A DNA stretch of 64,000 bases from Pseudomonas nitroreducens (GCF_024170165.1 NZ_JALJXP010000010.1:220397-284396); one strand, 5' to 3'; positions 9,794-19,536 are shown, counted from the stretch's first letter. A program made the numbers and translations. Notes: a model not told the origin generated them from the sequence alone.

Positions 9794-9807
9794 TTGATCT
9801 GTGTCTA
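9794..9807 (+). promoter_or_regulatory. Candidate Anr/Dnr box upstream of narK
   Basis: TTGAT-CTGT-GTCTA matches TTGAY-N4-RTCAA at 9 of 10 positions. It lies 177 nt before the narK start. No clear -10 hexamer is seen at the expected spacing. Established knowledge: nar operons of pseudomonads are activated by Anr with NarL. Confidence 0.45.
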
Positions 9808-9984
9808 GGCTGGACCTCTGCAGCACCTTCGAGTGCGAAGAAAAAATAGAGATTCCACAAGACTGACCGTGATTCGGCTTATGGCAAGACCCGCGAGTAC
9901 AGGTACCCACTCACCTGTCCGGGGTGGCTACGGCTGGATGGAACGAACCGTTGCTGACGGTACCTTCAAGGGACTGCGTGCAGA

Positions 9985-12633
9985 ATGGCTACTTCAATTC
10001 CAGCCGGCGACCGCTATCGCGCCCTCGGCTTGTCGACCCTGGCCTTTACCCTGTGCTTCGCCGTATGGACGCTGTTCTCCATCCTCGGCCTGCAGATCAA
10101 GAACGAGTTCGGCCTCAGCGATACCCAGCTCGGCCTGCTGATGGCAACACCGGTGCTGACCGGCTCGATCTCGCGCATCTTCCTCGGCCTGTGGACCGAC
10201 CGTTACGGCGGCCGCTGGGTGTTCGGCCTGCTGATGCTGGTGTCGGCCGTCTGCGTCTACCTGCTGACCTTCGCCAACAGCTTCCCGATGCTGCTGGTGG
10301 CCGCGCTGGGTGTGGGCCTGGCCGGCGGCGGCTTCATCGTCGGCACCGCCTACACCGCCACCTGGTTCGAACCGGCGCGCCAGGGCACCGCGCTGGGCAT
10401 CTTCGGCGCCGGTAACGTCGGCGCCGGCCTGACCAACCTCGCCGCCCCGCTGCTGATGCTTGCCCTGGGCTGGCGTGGCGCGGCACTGGTCTACGCCATC
10501 GTGCTGGGGGTGATGGGCATCCTGTTCATCCTGCTGGCCAAGACCGACCCGCAGGCCGCCACCCGCCAGGCCAAGGCCGTGCCGCTGGCCGAGCAACTGG
10601 CGCCGCTGGCCGAGCTGCGCGTGTGGCGCTTCTCGCTGTACTACTTCTTCGTCTTCGGCGCCTTCGTGGCTCTGGCCCTGTGGCTGCCGCACTACCTGAT
10701 GGAGGTCTACGGCCTGGGCCTGGCCGCCGCCGGTTTCGTTGCCGCGCTGTACACCGTGCCGGCCTCGCTGTTCCGCATCCTCGGCGGCTGGCTGTCGGAC
10801 CGCTACGGCGCGCGCCGGGTGATGTACTGGACCCTGAGCCTGTCGGTGATCTGCACCTTCCTGCTCAGCTATCCACCGACTCGTTACGTGGTCACCGGCG
10901 TGCGCGGCGAGGTGGAGTTCGCCATGCACCTGGGGCTGATCGGCTTCGCCGCGATCATCATCGTGCTGGGCTTCTTCATGTCCCTGGGCAAGGCGGCGGT
11001 GTTCAAGCACATCCCCACCTACTACCCGCAGCACGTCGGCGTAGTCGGGGGTCTGGTGGGCATGATGGGCGGCCTGGGCGGCTTCCTGCTGCCGCTGACC
11101 TTCGGCATGCTCAATGACGTGGTCGGCATCTGGCAGAGCTGCTTCATGCTGCTGTTCCTGATCGCCGCCGGCGCCCTGGCCTGGATGCACTACGCGATCC
11201 GCATGGCCGAGCGCGTGGAATGGGCCGAGCGCAGTTCCTCCCGCGACCTGCCGGAACTCTCCACCCCCAGCAGCTTCGTGCTGCGCGAATGGCACCCCGA
11301 AGACCCGACGTTCTGGGAGCAGACCGGCAAGCGCATCGCCACGCGCAACCTGTGGATCTCCATCCCCAACCTGCTGCTGGCCTTCGCCATCTGGATGGTC
11401 TGGTCGGTGGTGGTGGCCAAGCTGCCGCTGGCGGGCTTCGAGTACAGCGCCAACCAGCTGTTCTGGCTGGCCGCCCTGCCCGGCCTGTCCGGCGCCACCC
11501 TGCGCATCTTCTACAGCTTCATGGTGCCGATCTTCGGCGGACGGCGCTGGACGGCGCTGTCCACCGCCTCGCTGCTGCTGCCGGCGCTGTGGATCGGTTT
11601 CGCCGTGCAGAACCCGAACACGCCGTACCTGGTGATGCTGATCCTCGCGCTGCTCTGCGGCCTGGGCGGCGGCAACTTCTCCTCGAGCATGGCGAACATC
11701 TCGTTCTTCTTCCCCAAGCAGGCCAAGGGCGCGGCCATGGGCCTGAACGCCGGGCTGGGCAACCTGGGCGTGAGCGTCATGCAGTTCGCCGTGCCGCTGT
11801 GCATCACCATGGCGGTGTTCGGCGGCCTGGGCGGCGAGCCACAGATGACCAGCGCCGGCACGCCGCTGTGGCTGCAGAACGCCGGCTTCATCTGGGTGCC
11901 CTTCATCATCGTCGCGACTCTGGCCGCGTGGTTCGGCATGAACGACATCGCCAGCGCCAAGTCGTCCTTCGCCGACCAGATGGCGATCTTCAAGCGCAAG
12001 CACACCTGGCTGATGAGCGTGCTCTACACCGGCACCTTCGGCAGTTTCATCGGTTTCTCGGCCGGCTTCCCGCTGCTCGCCGGGCACCTGTTCCCCGGTG
12101 TCGACGTGCTCAAGTTCGCCTTCCTCGGCCCGCTGATCGGCGCGCTGGCCCGCGCCTTCACCGGCGGCCTGGCGGATCGCTTCGGCGGCGGGCGGATCAG
12201 CCTCTGGGTGTTCGTCGCCATGGCCGTGTGCGTTGGCGGCGTGCTGTTCTTCATCGAAGGCAAGGACCAGCCGGGGGCCTTCTGGGGCTTCCTGGCGATG
12301 TTCCTGCTGCTGTTCTTCTTCTCCGGCGTGGGCAATGCCAGCACCACGCAGATGATCCCGGCGATCTTCCGCATCATGACGCCGCGCCTGTTCCCCAGCC
12401 TGCCCGCCGAGCAACAGTCACTGCAGAGCGAGAAGGAGTCCGCCGCCGCGGTGGGCTTCATCTCGGCGGTGGCGGCCTATGGCGGCTTCTTCATCCCGAA
12501 ATCGTTCGGCAGTTCGTTCGACCTCACCGGAGGCCCGGAATGGGCGCTCTACGGGTTCATCGTGTTCTATGGACTGTGTATCGCGCTGACCTGGTTCTAC
12601 TACACCCGTGGCAATGCCGAAGTTCGTTGCTGA
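9985..12633 (+). CDS. narK: Fused nitrate/nitrite transporter, NarK1-NarK2 type
   Basis: This inner-membrane MFS protein of 882 residues consists of two complete 12-helix transporters in one chain. The first half (about 1-415) is NarK1-like, with the signatures GLAGGGFIVG and GAGNVGAG. A hydrophilic linker of about 40 residues (near 416-455) joins it to a NarK2-like half carrying GLGGGNFSSSMANI and GLNAGLGNLGVS. By family knowledge NarK1 types favour proton-linked nitrate import and NarK2 types nitrate/nitrite exchange. P. aeruginosa encodes two separate genes, whereas Paracoccus has a comparable natural fusion. It is the first gene of narKGHJI, 75 bp before narG. The ATG at 9985 has only a weak upstream purine run. 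Confidence 0.95.
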   Translation: MATSIPAGDRYRALGLSTLAFTLCFAVWTLFSILGLQIKNEFGLSDTQLGLLMATPVLTGSISRIFLGLWTDRYGGRWVFGLLMLVSAVCVYLLTFANSFPMLLVAALGVGLAGGGFIVGTAYTATWFEPARQGTALGIFGAGNVGAGLTNLAAPLLMLALGWRGAALVYAIVLGVMGILFILLAKTDPQAATRQAKAVPLAEQLAPLAELRVWRFSLYYFFVFGAFVALALWLPHYLMEVYGLGLAAAGFVAALYTVPASLFRILGGWLSDRYGARRVMYWTLSLSVICTFLLSYPPTRYVVTGVRGEVEFAMHLGLIGFAAIIIVLGFFMSLGKAAVFKHIPTYYPQHVGVVGGLVGMMGGLGGFLLPLTFGMLNDVVGIWQSCFMLLFLIAAGALAWMHYAIRMAERVEWAERSSSRDLPELSTPSSFVLREWHPEDPTFWEQTGKRIATRNLWISIPNLLLAFAIWMVWSVVVAKLPLAGFEYSANQLFWLAALPGLSGATLRIFYSFMVPIFGGRRWTALSTASLLLPALWIGFAVQNPNTPYLVMLILALLCGLGGGNFSSSMANISFFFPKQAKGAAMGLNAGLGNLGVSVMQFAVPLCITMAVFGGLGGEPQMTSAGTPLWLQNAGFIWVPFIIVATLAAWFGMNDIASAKSSFADQMAIFKRKHTWLMSVLYTGTFGSFIGFSAGFPLLAGHLFPGVDVLKFAFLGPLIGALARAFTGGLADRFGGGRISLWVFVAMAVCVGGVLFFIEGKDQPGAFWGFLAMFLLLFFFSGVGNASTTQMIPAIFRIMTPRLFPSLPAEQQSLQSEKESAAAVGFISAVAAYGGFFIPKSFGSSFDLTGGPEWALYGFIVFYGLCIALTWFYYTRGNAEVRC

Positions 12634-12682
12634 CGAGCTGCGTTGCTGAAGAGTCGCGTTGCTAGAGAGGCGCGTTGCTAAC
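12622..12682 (+). repeat. Four short direct repeats at the narK-narG junction
   Basis: Four imperfect copies of a 15-17-nt unit with the core CGTTGCTRA sit in tandem. The first copy contains the narK stop codon (TGC TGA) and the last ends 17 nt before the narG ribosome site. Each copy carries TGA or TAG/TAA after TTGC. This looks like replication slippage of the 3' end of narK. Confidence 0.7.
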
Positions 12683-12708
12683 CGCGCGCCCTGCCAAGGA
12701 GGAGAAAC

Positions 12709-15700
12709 ATGAGCTTCTTCATCGACCGTCTGCGCTACCTGGTCAAGCGTCCTCCGGAGTTCGCCGGTGGCCACGGCGAAACCCGCGATGAGAGCCGCGA
12801 CTGGGAAGACGGCTACCGCCAGCGCTGGCAGTTCGACAAGATCGCCCGCTCGACCCACGGGGTGAACTGCACCGGCTCCTGCAGCTGGAAGATCTACGTG
12901 AAGAACGGCCTGGTCACCTGGGAAACCCAGCAGACCGACTACCCGCGCACCCGCCCCGACCTGCCCAACCACGAGCCCCGTGGCTGCCCGCGCGGTGCAA
13001 GCTACTCCTGGTACCTGTACAGCGCCAACCGGCTGAAATACCCCATGGTGCGCAAGGCGCTGGTGCAGCTGTGGCGCGAGGCGCTGGCGACCCACAAGGA
13101 CCCGGTGCTGGCCTGGGCGAGCATCGTCGAGGACCCGCAGAAGGCGAAGCAGTACAAGTCCATCCGTGGCCGTGGCGGGTTCGTCCGCGCAGACTGGGAC
13201 GAGATGCAGACCCTGGTAGCCGCCGCCAACGTCTACACCGTGAAGACCTACGGCCCGGACCGCGTCGCCGGCTTCTCGCCGATCCCGGCGATGTCGATGG
13301 TTTCCTATGCGTCGGGCACCCGCTACCTGTCGCTGATCGGCGGGGTGTGCCTGTCCTTCTACGACTGGTACTGCGACCTGCCGCCCGCCTCGCCGCAGGT
13401 ATGGGGCGAACAGACCGACGTGCCCGAGTCCGCCGACTGGTACAACTCCGGCTACATCATCGCCTGGGGTTCCAACGTCCCGCAGACCCGCACCCCCGAC
13501 GCGCACTTCTTCACCGAGGTGCGTTACAAGGGCACCAAGACCATCGCCATCACCCCGGACTACGCGGAAATCTCCAAGCTCTGCGACGAGTGGATGAGCG
13601 CCAAGCAGGGCACCGACTCCGCGCTGGCCATCGCCATGGGCCATGTGATCTTCAAGGAATTCCACCTGGAGAAACCCAGCGCCTACTTCACCGACTACAT
13701 CCGCCGCTACACCGACATGCCGATCCTGGTCGAGCTGGAACAGCGCGACGACGGCAGCCTGGTGCCAGGCAAGCAACTGCGCGCCAGCGACTTCGACGGC
13801 AACCTGGAGCAGGCCAACAACCCCGAATGGAAGACCGTGGCCTGGGACGAGAGCGGTGATCGCCTGGTAGTACCGCGCGGCGCCATCGGCTTCCGCTGGG
13901 GCGAGAGCGGCCACTGGAACCTGGAGCAGGTCGACGCCGACGGCAAGGAAATCAGCCTGCGCCTGTCGCAGCTGGGCCAGCATGACGAAGTGGCGCGGGT
14001 GGCCTTCCCCTACTTCGGCGGCATCGAGCGCCAGCACTTCCCCAACGTCAAAGTGCGCGACGTCATCTACCACCACGTGCCGGCCAAGCGCCTGAAACTG
14101 GCCGATGGCCGCGAAGTGCTGGCGGTCACGGTGTTCGACCTGACCGCTGCCAACTACGGTATCGACCGTGGCCTGCAGGCCACCGTCGGCGGCGCGGGCG
14201 AGGACGATGGCGCCAGCGACTACGGGCAGATCAAGCCCTACACCCCGGCCTGGCAGGAGGCGATCACCGGGGTGCCGGCGGCGCAGATGATCCGCATCGC
14301 CCGCGAGTTCGCCCACAACGCCGACAAGACCCACGGGCGTTCCATGATCATCGTCGGTGCCGGGATGAACCACTGGTACCACATGGACATGAACTACCGC
14401 GGGCTGATCAACATGCTCATCCTCTGCGGTTGCATCGGCAAGAGCGGCGGCGGCTGGTCGCACTACGTCGGCCAGGAAAAGCTGCGCCCGCAGACCGGCT
14501 GGACGCCGCTGGCCTTCGCCCTCGACTGGCACCGCCCGCCGCGCCACATGAACGGCACCTCGTTCTTCTACAACCACTCCAGCCAGTGGCGTTACGAGAA
14601 ACTGGAAGTGAAGGAGCTGCTCTCCCCGCTGGCCCGCCCGCAGGACTTCAGCGGCAGCCTGGTGGACTTCAACGTGCGCGCCGAGCGCATGGGCTGGCTG
14701 CCCTCCGCGCCGCAGCTGGGGATCAACCCGCTGCGCCTGGCCGCCGCCGCCCAGGCTGCTGGCAAGAGCACCGTGGACTACACCGTCGAGCAGCTGAAAA
14801 GCGGCCAGCTGAAATTCGCCAGCGAAGACCCGGACAACCCGCAGAACCACCCGCGCAACCTGTTCGTCTGGCGTTCCAACCTGCTCGGTTCCTCCGGCAA
14901 GGGCCACGAGTACATGCTCAAGTACCTGCTGGGCACCAAGCATGGCGTGCTCGGCAAGGACCTGGGCGAAGTGGGCAAACAGAGGGCCGAGGAAGTGGTT
15001 TGGAAGGACGACCCCATCGAAGGCAAGCTCGACCTGCTGACCACCCTGGACTTCCGCATGTCCACCACCTGCCTGTATTCGGACGTGGTGCTGCCCACCG
15101 CCACCTGGTACGAGAAGGACGACCTCAACACCTCGGACATGCACCCCTTCATCCACCCGCTCACCGCCGCCACCGACCCGGCCTGGGAAGCGCGCAGCGA
15201 CTGGCAGATCTACGACGGCATCGCCCAGGCCTTCTCGCGCCTGTGCGTCGGCCACCTGGGCGAGGAAACCGACCTGGTCACCCTGCCCCTGCAGCACGAC
15301 AGCCCCGGCGAGCTGGCCCAGCCCGAAGTGCGTGACTGGAAGAAAGGCGAGTGCGAGGCAATCCCCGGCAAGACCATGCCGTCGCTCATCGAGGTCAAGC
15401 GCAACTACCCGGAAACCTACGAGCGCTTCAGCTCCGTCGGCCCGCTGCTGGACACCATCGGCAACGGCGGCAAGGGCATCGCCTGGAAGACCGAGACCGA
15501 GGTCGACCTGCTCGGCAAGCTCAATTACCGCAAGCTCGAAGGCTCCGCCGCCGGCCGGCCGAAGATCGCCTCGGCCATCGACGCCGCCGAGATGATCCTC
15601 GCCCTGGCGCCGGAGACCAACGGCCAGGTGGCGGTGAAGGCCTGGGCGGCGCTGTCGAAGATCACCGGGCGCGACCACACGCACCTGGCCAAGCCCAAGG

Positions 15701-16473
15701 AAGAGGAGAAAATCCGCTTCCGCGATCTCGTGGCGCAGCCGCGCAAGATCATCTCCAGCCCCACCTGGTCGGGCCTGGAAGACGAGCACGTGAGCTACAA
15801 CGCCTGCTACACCAACGTCCACGAGCTGATCCCGTGGCGCACCGTCACCGGCCGCCAGCAGTTCTACCAGGACCACCCGTGGATGCGCGCCTTCGGCGAG
15901 AGCCTGATGGTCTATCGCCCGCCCATCGACACCAAGGCCGCCGCCAGCGTTGCCGCGCCGAAGAGCAACGGCAACCCGGAGATCGCCCTGAACTGGCTGA
16001 CCCCGCACCAGAAGTGGGGCATCCACTCCACCTACAGCGACAACCTGCTGATGCAGACCCTGTCGCGCGGCGGGCCGATCGTCTGGATGTCCGAGGATGA
16101 CGCGCGCTCCATCGGCGTCTCCGACAACGACTGGATCGAGCTGTACAACGCCAACGGCGCCATCGCCGCCCGCGCAGTGGTGAGCCAGCGAGTGCGCCCG
16201 GGCATGGCGATGATGTACCACGCCCAGGAACGCATCCTGAACATCCCCGGTTCGGAGATGACCGGCACCCGCGGCGGCATCCACAACTCGGTCACCCGGG
16301 TCTGCCCCAAGCCGACCCACATGATCGGCGGCTACGCGCAGCTCTCCTACGGCTTCAACTACTACGGCACCGTGGGCTCCAACCGCGACGAGTTCGTCAT
16401 CGTGCGCAAGATGCGCCGCATCGACTGGCTCGACGGTGAAGGCAACGACTATCAGCAGGAGGCCGTCAAATGA
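12709..16473 (+). CDS. narG: Respiratory nitrate reductase, alpha (molybdenum) subunit
   Basis: This is the catalytic subunit of membrane-bound nitrate reductase, reducing nitrate to nitrite at a bis-MGD molybdenum centre on the cytoplasmic side. Its 1,254 residues match NarG length. The N-terminus carries the HGVNCTGSCSW ligand set for the FS0 4Fe-4S cluster (His plus Cys) near residue 50. The YDWYCDLPP stretch near 222 holds the aspartate expected to bind Mo. There is no Tat signal, as for classical NarG. A strong AAGGAGGAG precedes the ATG. The stop overlaps the narH start by four bases (ATGA), so the two are translationally coupled. Confidence 0.98.
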   Translation: MSFFIDRLRYLVKRPPEFAGGHGETRDESRDWEDGYRQRWQFDKIARSTHGVNCTGSCSWKIYVKNGLVTWETQQTDYPRTRPDLPNHEPRGCPRGASYSWYLYSANRLKYPMVRKALVQLWREALATHKDPVLAWASIVEDPQKAKQYKSIRGRGGFVRADWDEMQTLVAAANVYTVKTYGPDRVAGFSPIPAMSMVSYASGTRYLSLIGGVCLSFYDWYCDLPPASPQVWGEQTDVPESADWYNSGYIIAWGSNVPQTRTPDAHFFTEVRYKGTKTIAITPDYAEISKLCDEWMSAKQGTDSALAIAMGHVIFKEFHLEKPSAYFTDYIRRYTDMPILVELEQRDDGSLVPGKQLRASDFDGNLEQANNPEWKTVAWDESGDRLVVPRGAIGFRWGESGHWNLEQVDADGKEISLRLSQLGQHDEVARVAFPYFGGIERQHFPNVKVRDVIYHHVPAKRLKLADGREVLAVTVFDLTAANYGIDRGLQATVGGAGEDDGASDYGQIKPYTPAWQEAITGVPAAQMIRIAREFAHNADKTHGRSMIIVGAGMNHWYHMDMNYRGLINMLILCGCIGKSGGGWSHYVGQEKLRPQTGWTPLAFALDWHRPPRHMNGTSFFYNHSSQWRYEKLEVKELLSPLARPQDFSGSLVDFNVRAERMGWLPSAPQLGINPLRLAAAAQAAGKSTVDYTVEQLKSGQLKFASEDPDNPQNHPRNLFVWRSNLLGSSGKGHEYMLKYLLGTKHGVLGKDLGEVGKQRAEEVVWKDDPIEGKLDLLTTLDFRMSTTCLYSDVVLPTATWYEKDDLNTSDMHPFIHPLTAATDPAWEARSDWQIYDGIAQAFSRLCVGHLGEETDLVTLPLQHDSPGELAQPEVRDWKKGECEAIPGKTMPSLIEVKRNYPETYERFSSVGPLLDTIGNGGKGIAWKTETEVDLLGKLNYRKLEGSAAGRPKIASAIDAAEMILALAPETNGQVAVKAWAALSKITGRDHTHLAKPKEEEKIRFRDLVAQPRKIISSPTWSGLEDEHVSYNACYTNVHELIPWRTVTGRQQFYQDHPWMRAFGESLMVYRPPIDTKAAASVAAPKSNGNPEIALNWLTPHQKWGIHSTYSDNLLMQTLSRGGPIVWMSEDDARSIGVSDNDWIELYNANGAIAARAVVSQRVRPGMAMMYHAQERILNIPGSEMTGTRGGIHNSVTRVCPKPTHMIGGYAQLSYGFNYYGTVGSNRDEFVIVRKMRRIDWLDGEGNDYQQEAVK

Positions 16474-18029
16474 AGATTCGTTCCCAGGTCGGGATGGTCC
16501 TGAACCTCGACAAGTGCATCGGTTGCCACACCTGCTCGGTCACCTGCAAGAACGTCTGGACCAGCCGCGAAGGCATCGAGTACGCCTGGTACAACAACGT
16601 CGAGACCAAGCCCGGCATCGGCTACCCCAAGGAGTGGGAGAACCAGAAGAAATGGAACGGCGGCTGGGTACGCAACGCCGACGGCTCCATCAACCCGCGC
16701 ATCGGCGGCAAGTGGCGGGTGCTGGCGAACATCTTCGCCAACCCGGACCTGCCGGAGATCGACGACTACTACGAACCCTTCACCTTCGACTACCAGCACC
16801 TGCACAGCGCCAAGCAGGGCGAGCACCAGCCGGTGGCGCGGCCGCGTTCGCTGATTTCCGGGCAGCGCATGGACAAGGTGGAATGGGGCCCGAACTGGGA
16901 AGAGCTGCTGGGCACCGAGTTCGCCAAGCGGCGCAAGGACATCAACTTCGACCAGGTCCAGGCGGACATCTACGGGCAGTTCGAAAACACCTTCATGATG
17001 TACCTGCCACGCCTGTGTGAGCACTGCCTGAACCCGGCGTGCGTGGCCTCGTGCCCCAGCGGCGCGATCTACAAGCGCGAGGAAGACGGCATCGTCCTCA
17101 TCGACCAGGACAAGTGCCGCGGCTGGCGCATGTGCATCAGTGGCTGCCCGTACAAGAAGATCTACTACAACTGGAAAAGCGGTAAGTCGGAGAAGTGCAT
17201 CTTCTGCTATCCGCGCATCGAGACCGGCCAGCCCACCGTCTGCTCGGAAACCTGCGTCGGGCGCATCCGCTACCTCGGCGTGCTGCTCTACGACGCCGAC
17301 CGCATCGAGGAAGTGGCCGCCTCCAAGGACGACCGCGACCTCTACCATCGCCAGTGCGAAATTTTCCTCGATCCGCACGACCCGGCCGTCATCGCCCAGG
17401 CGCGCAAGGACGGCATCCCCGACAACGTGATCGCCGCCGCGCAAGCCTCGCCGGTGTACAAGCTGGCCATGGACTGGAAGCTGGCCCTGCCGCTGCACCC
17501 GGAGTACCGCACCCTGCCGATGGTCTGGTACGTGCCGCCGCTCTCCCCGATCCAGTCCGCCGCCGAGGCCGGGCACGTGGAGTTCGACGGCGTGCTGCCC
17601 AAGGTCGAGTCGCTGCGCATCCCGGTGCGCTACCTGGCCAACATGCTCACCGCCGGCGAGGAAGCCCCGGTGGTGCTGGCGCTGAAACGCCTCATGGCGA
17701 TGCGCGTGTACATGCGCGCCAAGCACGTCAACAAGGAGCTGAACACCGAAGTGCTGCAACAGGTCGGCCTGACCCAGAACCAGGTCGAGGAGATGTACCG
17801 CTACCTGGCCATCGCCAACTACGAGGATCGCTTCGTCATCCCCACCGGGCACCGCGAGCACATCCCCGAGGCCTACGCCGAACGCAGCGGCTGCGGCTTC
17901 ACCTTCGGCGACGGCTGCAACGGCGGCGGCAACAACCAGGTCAGCCTGTTCGGCGGGCGCAAGAACACCACCACGCTGGTCAAGCCGGTCGAGACCTTCG
18001 ACCCGGTGGAGGACAGCCGCCATGGGTAA
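16470..18029 (+). CDS. narH: Respiratory nitrate reductase, beta (iron-sulfur) subunit
   Basis: NarH (519 residues) carries electrons from the NarI hemes to NarG through one 3Fe-4S and three 4Fe-4S clusters on the cytoplasmic side of the membrane. Cysteine groups are visible at CIGCHTCSVTCKN (near residue 16), CEHCLNPACVASCPSGA (near 184), CRGWRMCISGCPYKK (near 217) and CIFCYPRIETGQPTVCSETC (near 244). The CRGWRMC group has Trp in place of one cysteine, the hallmark of the NarH 3Fe-4S site. It overlaps narG by 4 nt and narJ by 8 nt. Confidence 0.98.
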   Translation: MKIRSQVGMVLNLDKCIGCHTCSVTCKNVWTSREGIEYAWYNNVETKPGIGYPKEWENQKKWNGGWVRNADGSINPRIGGKWRVLANIFANPDLPEIDDYYEPFTFDYQHLHSAKQGEHQPVARPRSLISGQRMDKVEWGPNWEELLGTEFAKRRKDINFDQVQADIYGQFENTFMMYLPRLCEHCLNPACVASCPSGAIYKREEDGIVLIDQDKCRGWRMCISGCPYKKIYYNWKSGKSEKCIFCYPRIETGQPTVCSETCVGRIRYLGVLLYDADRIEEVAASKDDRDLYHRQCEIFLDPHDPAVIAQARKDGIPDNVIAAAQASPVYKLAMDWKLALPLHPEYRTLPMVWYVPPLSPIQSAAEAGHVEFDGVLPKVESLRIPVRYLANMLTAGEEAPVVLALKRLMAMRVYMRAKHVNKELNTEVLQQVGLTQNQVEEMYRYLAIANYEDRFVIPTGHREHIPEAYAERSGCGFTFGDGCNGGGNNQVSLFGGRKNTTTLVKPVETFDPVEDSRHG

Positions 18030-18792
18030 CTACGAAGCCATCCCCAAACCTCACGACGGCCCCATCGTTGGCCTGCTCAGCCTGCGCGTCCTCGCGCGCC
18101 TGCTCGACTACCCCAGCGCCGAGCTGCAGGCGGCCTGCGCCGAAGCCGTGGAAATTCTGGACGGCGAGGACCGCCTGCCGCTGAAGCTGCGCGCCGAGCT
18201 GGCGCAGTGGTGCGGCGAGCTGGCCGCAGGCGAGTTGCTGGACCTGGAGGAAGCCTACGTCGAGCTGTTCGACCGCGGCCGCGCCACTTCGCTGCTGCTG
18301 TTCGAGCACGTGCATGGCGAATCCCGCGATCGCGGCCAGGCCATGGTCAACCTGCTGGCCGAGTACGAGGCCGCCGGCTTCCAGCTCGACGCCCGCGAAC
18401 TGCCGGACTACCTGCCGCTGTTCCTGGAGTACCTGTCCACCCGCAGCCACGAGGAAATCGGCCAGTGGCTGGGCGACATCCAGCACATCCTCGCCCTGCT
18501 TGCCGCGCGCCTGGATGAACGCGACACCTGCTACGCGCTGGTGCCCCACGCCCTGCTCGCGCTGATCGGCGCCACCGAAGCCGTCGAGGAGCAGCGCCCG
18601 GTAGCCGCCAGCGAAGAACCGGACAACACGCCCCAGGCGCTGGATGCGGTGTGGGAGGAAGAAGCCGTGCGCTTCCACGCCGAAACCGACAAGGACTGCA
18701 GCCTGCAGTCCGCCGAAGGGCGACGCCTGGCCGAGCGCAAGTACGAAGCGCTGCCCCAGGTCGTCCAGATCATGCCGTCAGAGCGCCCATGA
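18022..18792 (+). CDS. narJ: Nitrate reductase assembly chaperone
   Basis: NarJ (256 residues) is a cytoplasmic TorD/DmsD-family chaperone that binds apo-NarG, supports molybdenum cofactor insertion and is absent from the final enzyme. The protein is helical, with the typical YPSAELQ and YVELFDRGRATSLLLFEHVH segments of the family. It starts inside the end of narH, so translation is coupled, and the order narGHJI is canonical. The C-terminal acidic stretch (residues about 190-220) is a little longer than in E. coli NarJ. Confidence 0.96.
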   Translation: MGNYEAIPKPHDGPIVGLLSLRVLARLLDYPSAELQAACAEAVEILDGEDRLPLKLRAELAQWCGELAAGELLDLEEAYVELFDRGRATSLLLFEHVHGESRDRGQAMVNLLAEYEAAGFQLDARELPDYLPLFLEYLSTRSHEEIGQWLGDIQHILALLAARLDERDTCYALVPHALLALIGATEAVEEQRPVAASEEPDNTPQALDAVWEEEAVRFHAETDKDCSLQSAEGRRLAERKYEALPQVVQIMPSERP

Positions 18793-18827
18793 GCTAACGC
18801 CAACGAGCTAATGAACGGAGGCCCATC

Positions 18828-19511
18828 ATGTTCGAGCAATACCTGCTCCAATTCATCTACGGCATCTACCCCTACCTCGCCGGCACGGTGTTCCTGCTTG
18901 GCAGCCTGATGCGCTACGACTACGGCCAGTACACCTGGAAGACCGGCTCCAGCCAGATGCTTTCGTCAAAGCACATGCGCCTGGCAAGCAACCTCTTCCA
19001 CATCGGCATCCTGGCCATCTTCGGCGGCCACCTGGTCGGCCTGCTGACACCGCACTGGGTCTACGCGCCGTTCCTTTCGGCCGGGCACAAGCAGCTGATG
19101 GCGATCATCTTCGGCGGCATCGCCGGGGTGCTCTGTGTCATCGGCGGCGCCATGCTGCTCTGGCGGCGGCTGACCAACCCGCGGGTGCGCGCCTCCTCCA
19201 GCGTGATGGACAACCTGATCATCGCCCTGCTCCTGCTGCAGGCCTGCCTGGGCCTGACCACCATCTTCGAATCCATGGACCACCTGGACGGCGGCATGAT
19301 GCTGGCCCTGGCCAACTGGGCGCAGGCCATCGTGTTCTTCCGCGGGGGCGCCGCCGACTTCGTGATGGAGGCGCCGCTGATCTTCAAGCTGCACATCTTC
19401 CTCGGCCTGACCATCATCCTGCTGTTCCCCTTCACCCGCCTGGTGCACGTGTGGAGCATTCCACTGGGCTACTTCGGGCGCAGCTACCAGATCGTCCGCC
19501 GTCGCGGCTGA
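18828..19511 (+). CDS. narI: Respiratory nitrate reductase, gamma (cytochrome b) subunit
   Basis: NarI (227 residues) anchors NarGH to the inner membrane, oxidises quinol on the periplasmic side and passes electrons through two b-type hemes. Five hydrophobic helices are visible, with histidines in [15 protein letters not shown] (near residues 53-63) and in [12 protein letters not shown] and [13 protein letters not shown] near the C-terminus, matching the heme ligands of the family. GGAGG-type ribosome site ACGGAGG is 8 nt before the ATG. The 35-nt gap after narJ contains a short GAGCTAAYG duplication. Confidence 0.97.
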   Translation: MFEQYLLQFIYGIYPYLAGTVFLLGSLMRYDYGQYTWKTGSSQMLSSKHMRLASNLFHIGILAIFGGHLVGLLTPHWVYAPFLSAGHKQLMAIIFGGIAGVLCVIGGAMLLWRRLTNPRVRASSSVMDNLIIALLLLQACLGLTTIFESMDHLDGGMMLALANWAQAIVFFRGGAADFVMEAPLIFKLHIFLGLTIILLFPFTRLVHVWSIPLGYFGRSYQIVRRRG

Positions 19512-19536
19512 GCGCTTGCCTCATAAGGAAACGCAG

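Larger units (their letters stand above)
9528..9984. other. 457-bp divergent intergenic region hemN / narK
   Basis: No convincing gene is seen here; short open frames on both strands lack homology and ribosome sites. The region is less GC-rich around 9700-9850 than its flanks. It contains the two candidate Anr/Dnr sites listed separately (9606-9619 and 9794-9807), so it is probably a shared anaerobic control region. Confidence 0.6.

Noticed and set aside
9689..9910. Small minus-strand frame (73 codons) between hemN and narK
   Set aside because: No ribosome site or known motif, and it would cover the regulatory region with the Anr-like box.
12418..16320. 1,300-codon minus-strand frame opposite narG
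   Set aside because: It is exactly antisense to a fully conserved NarG and has no recognisable motif.
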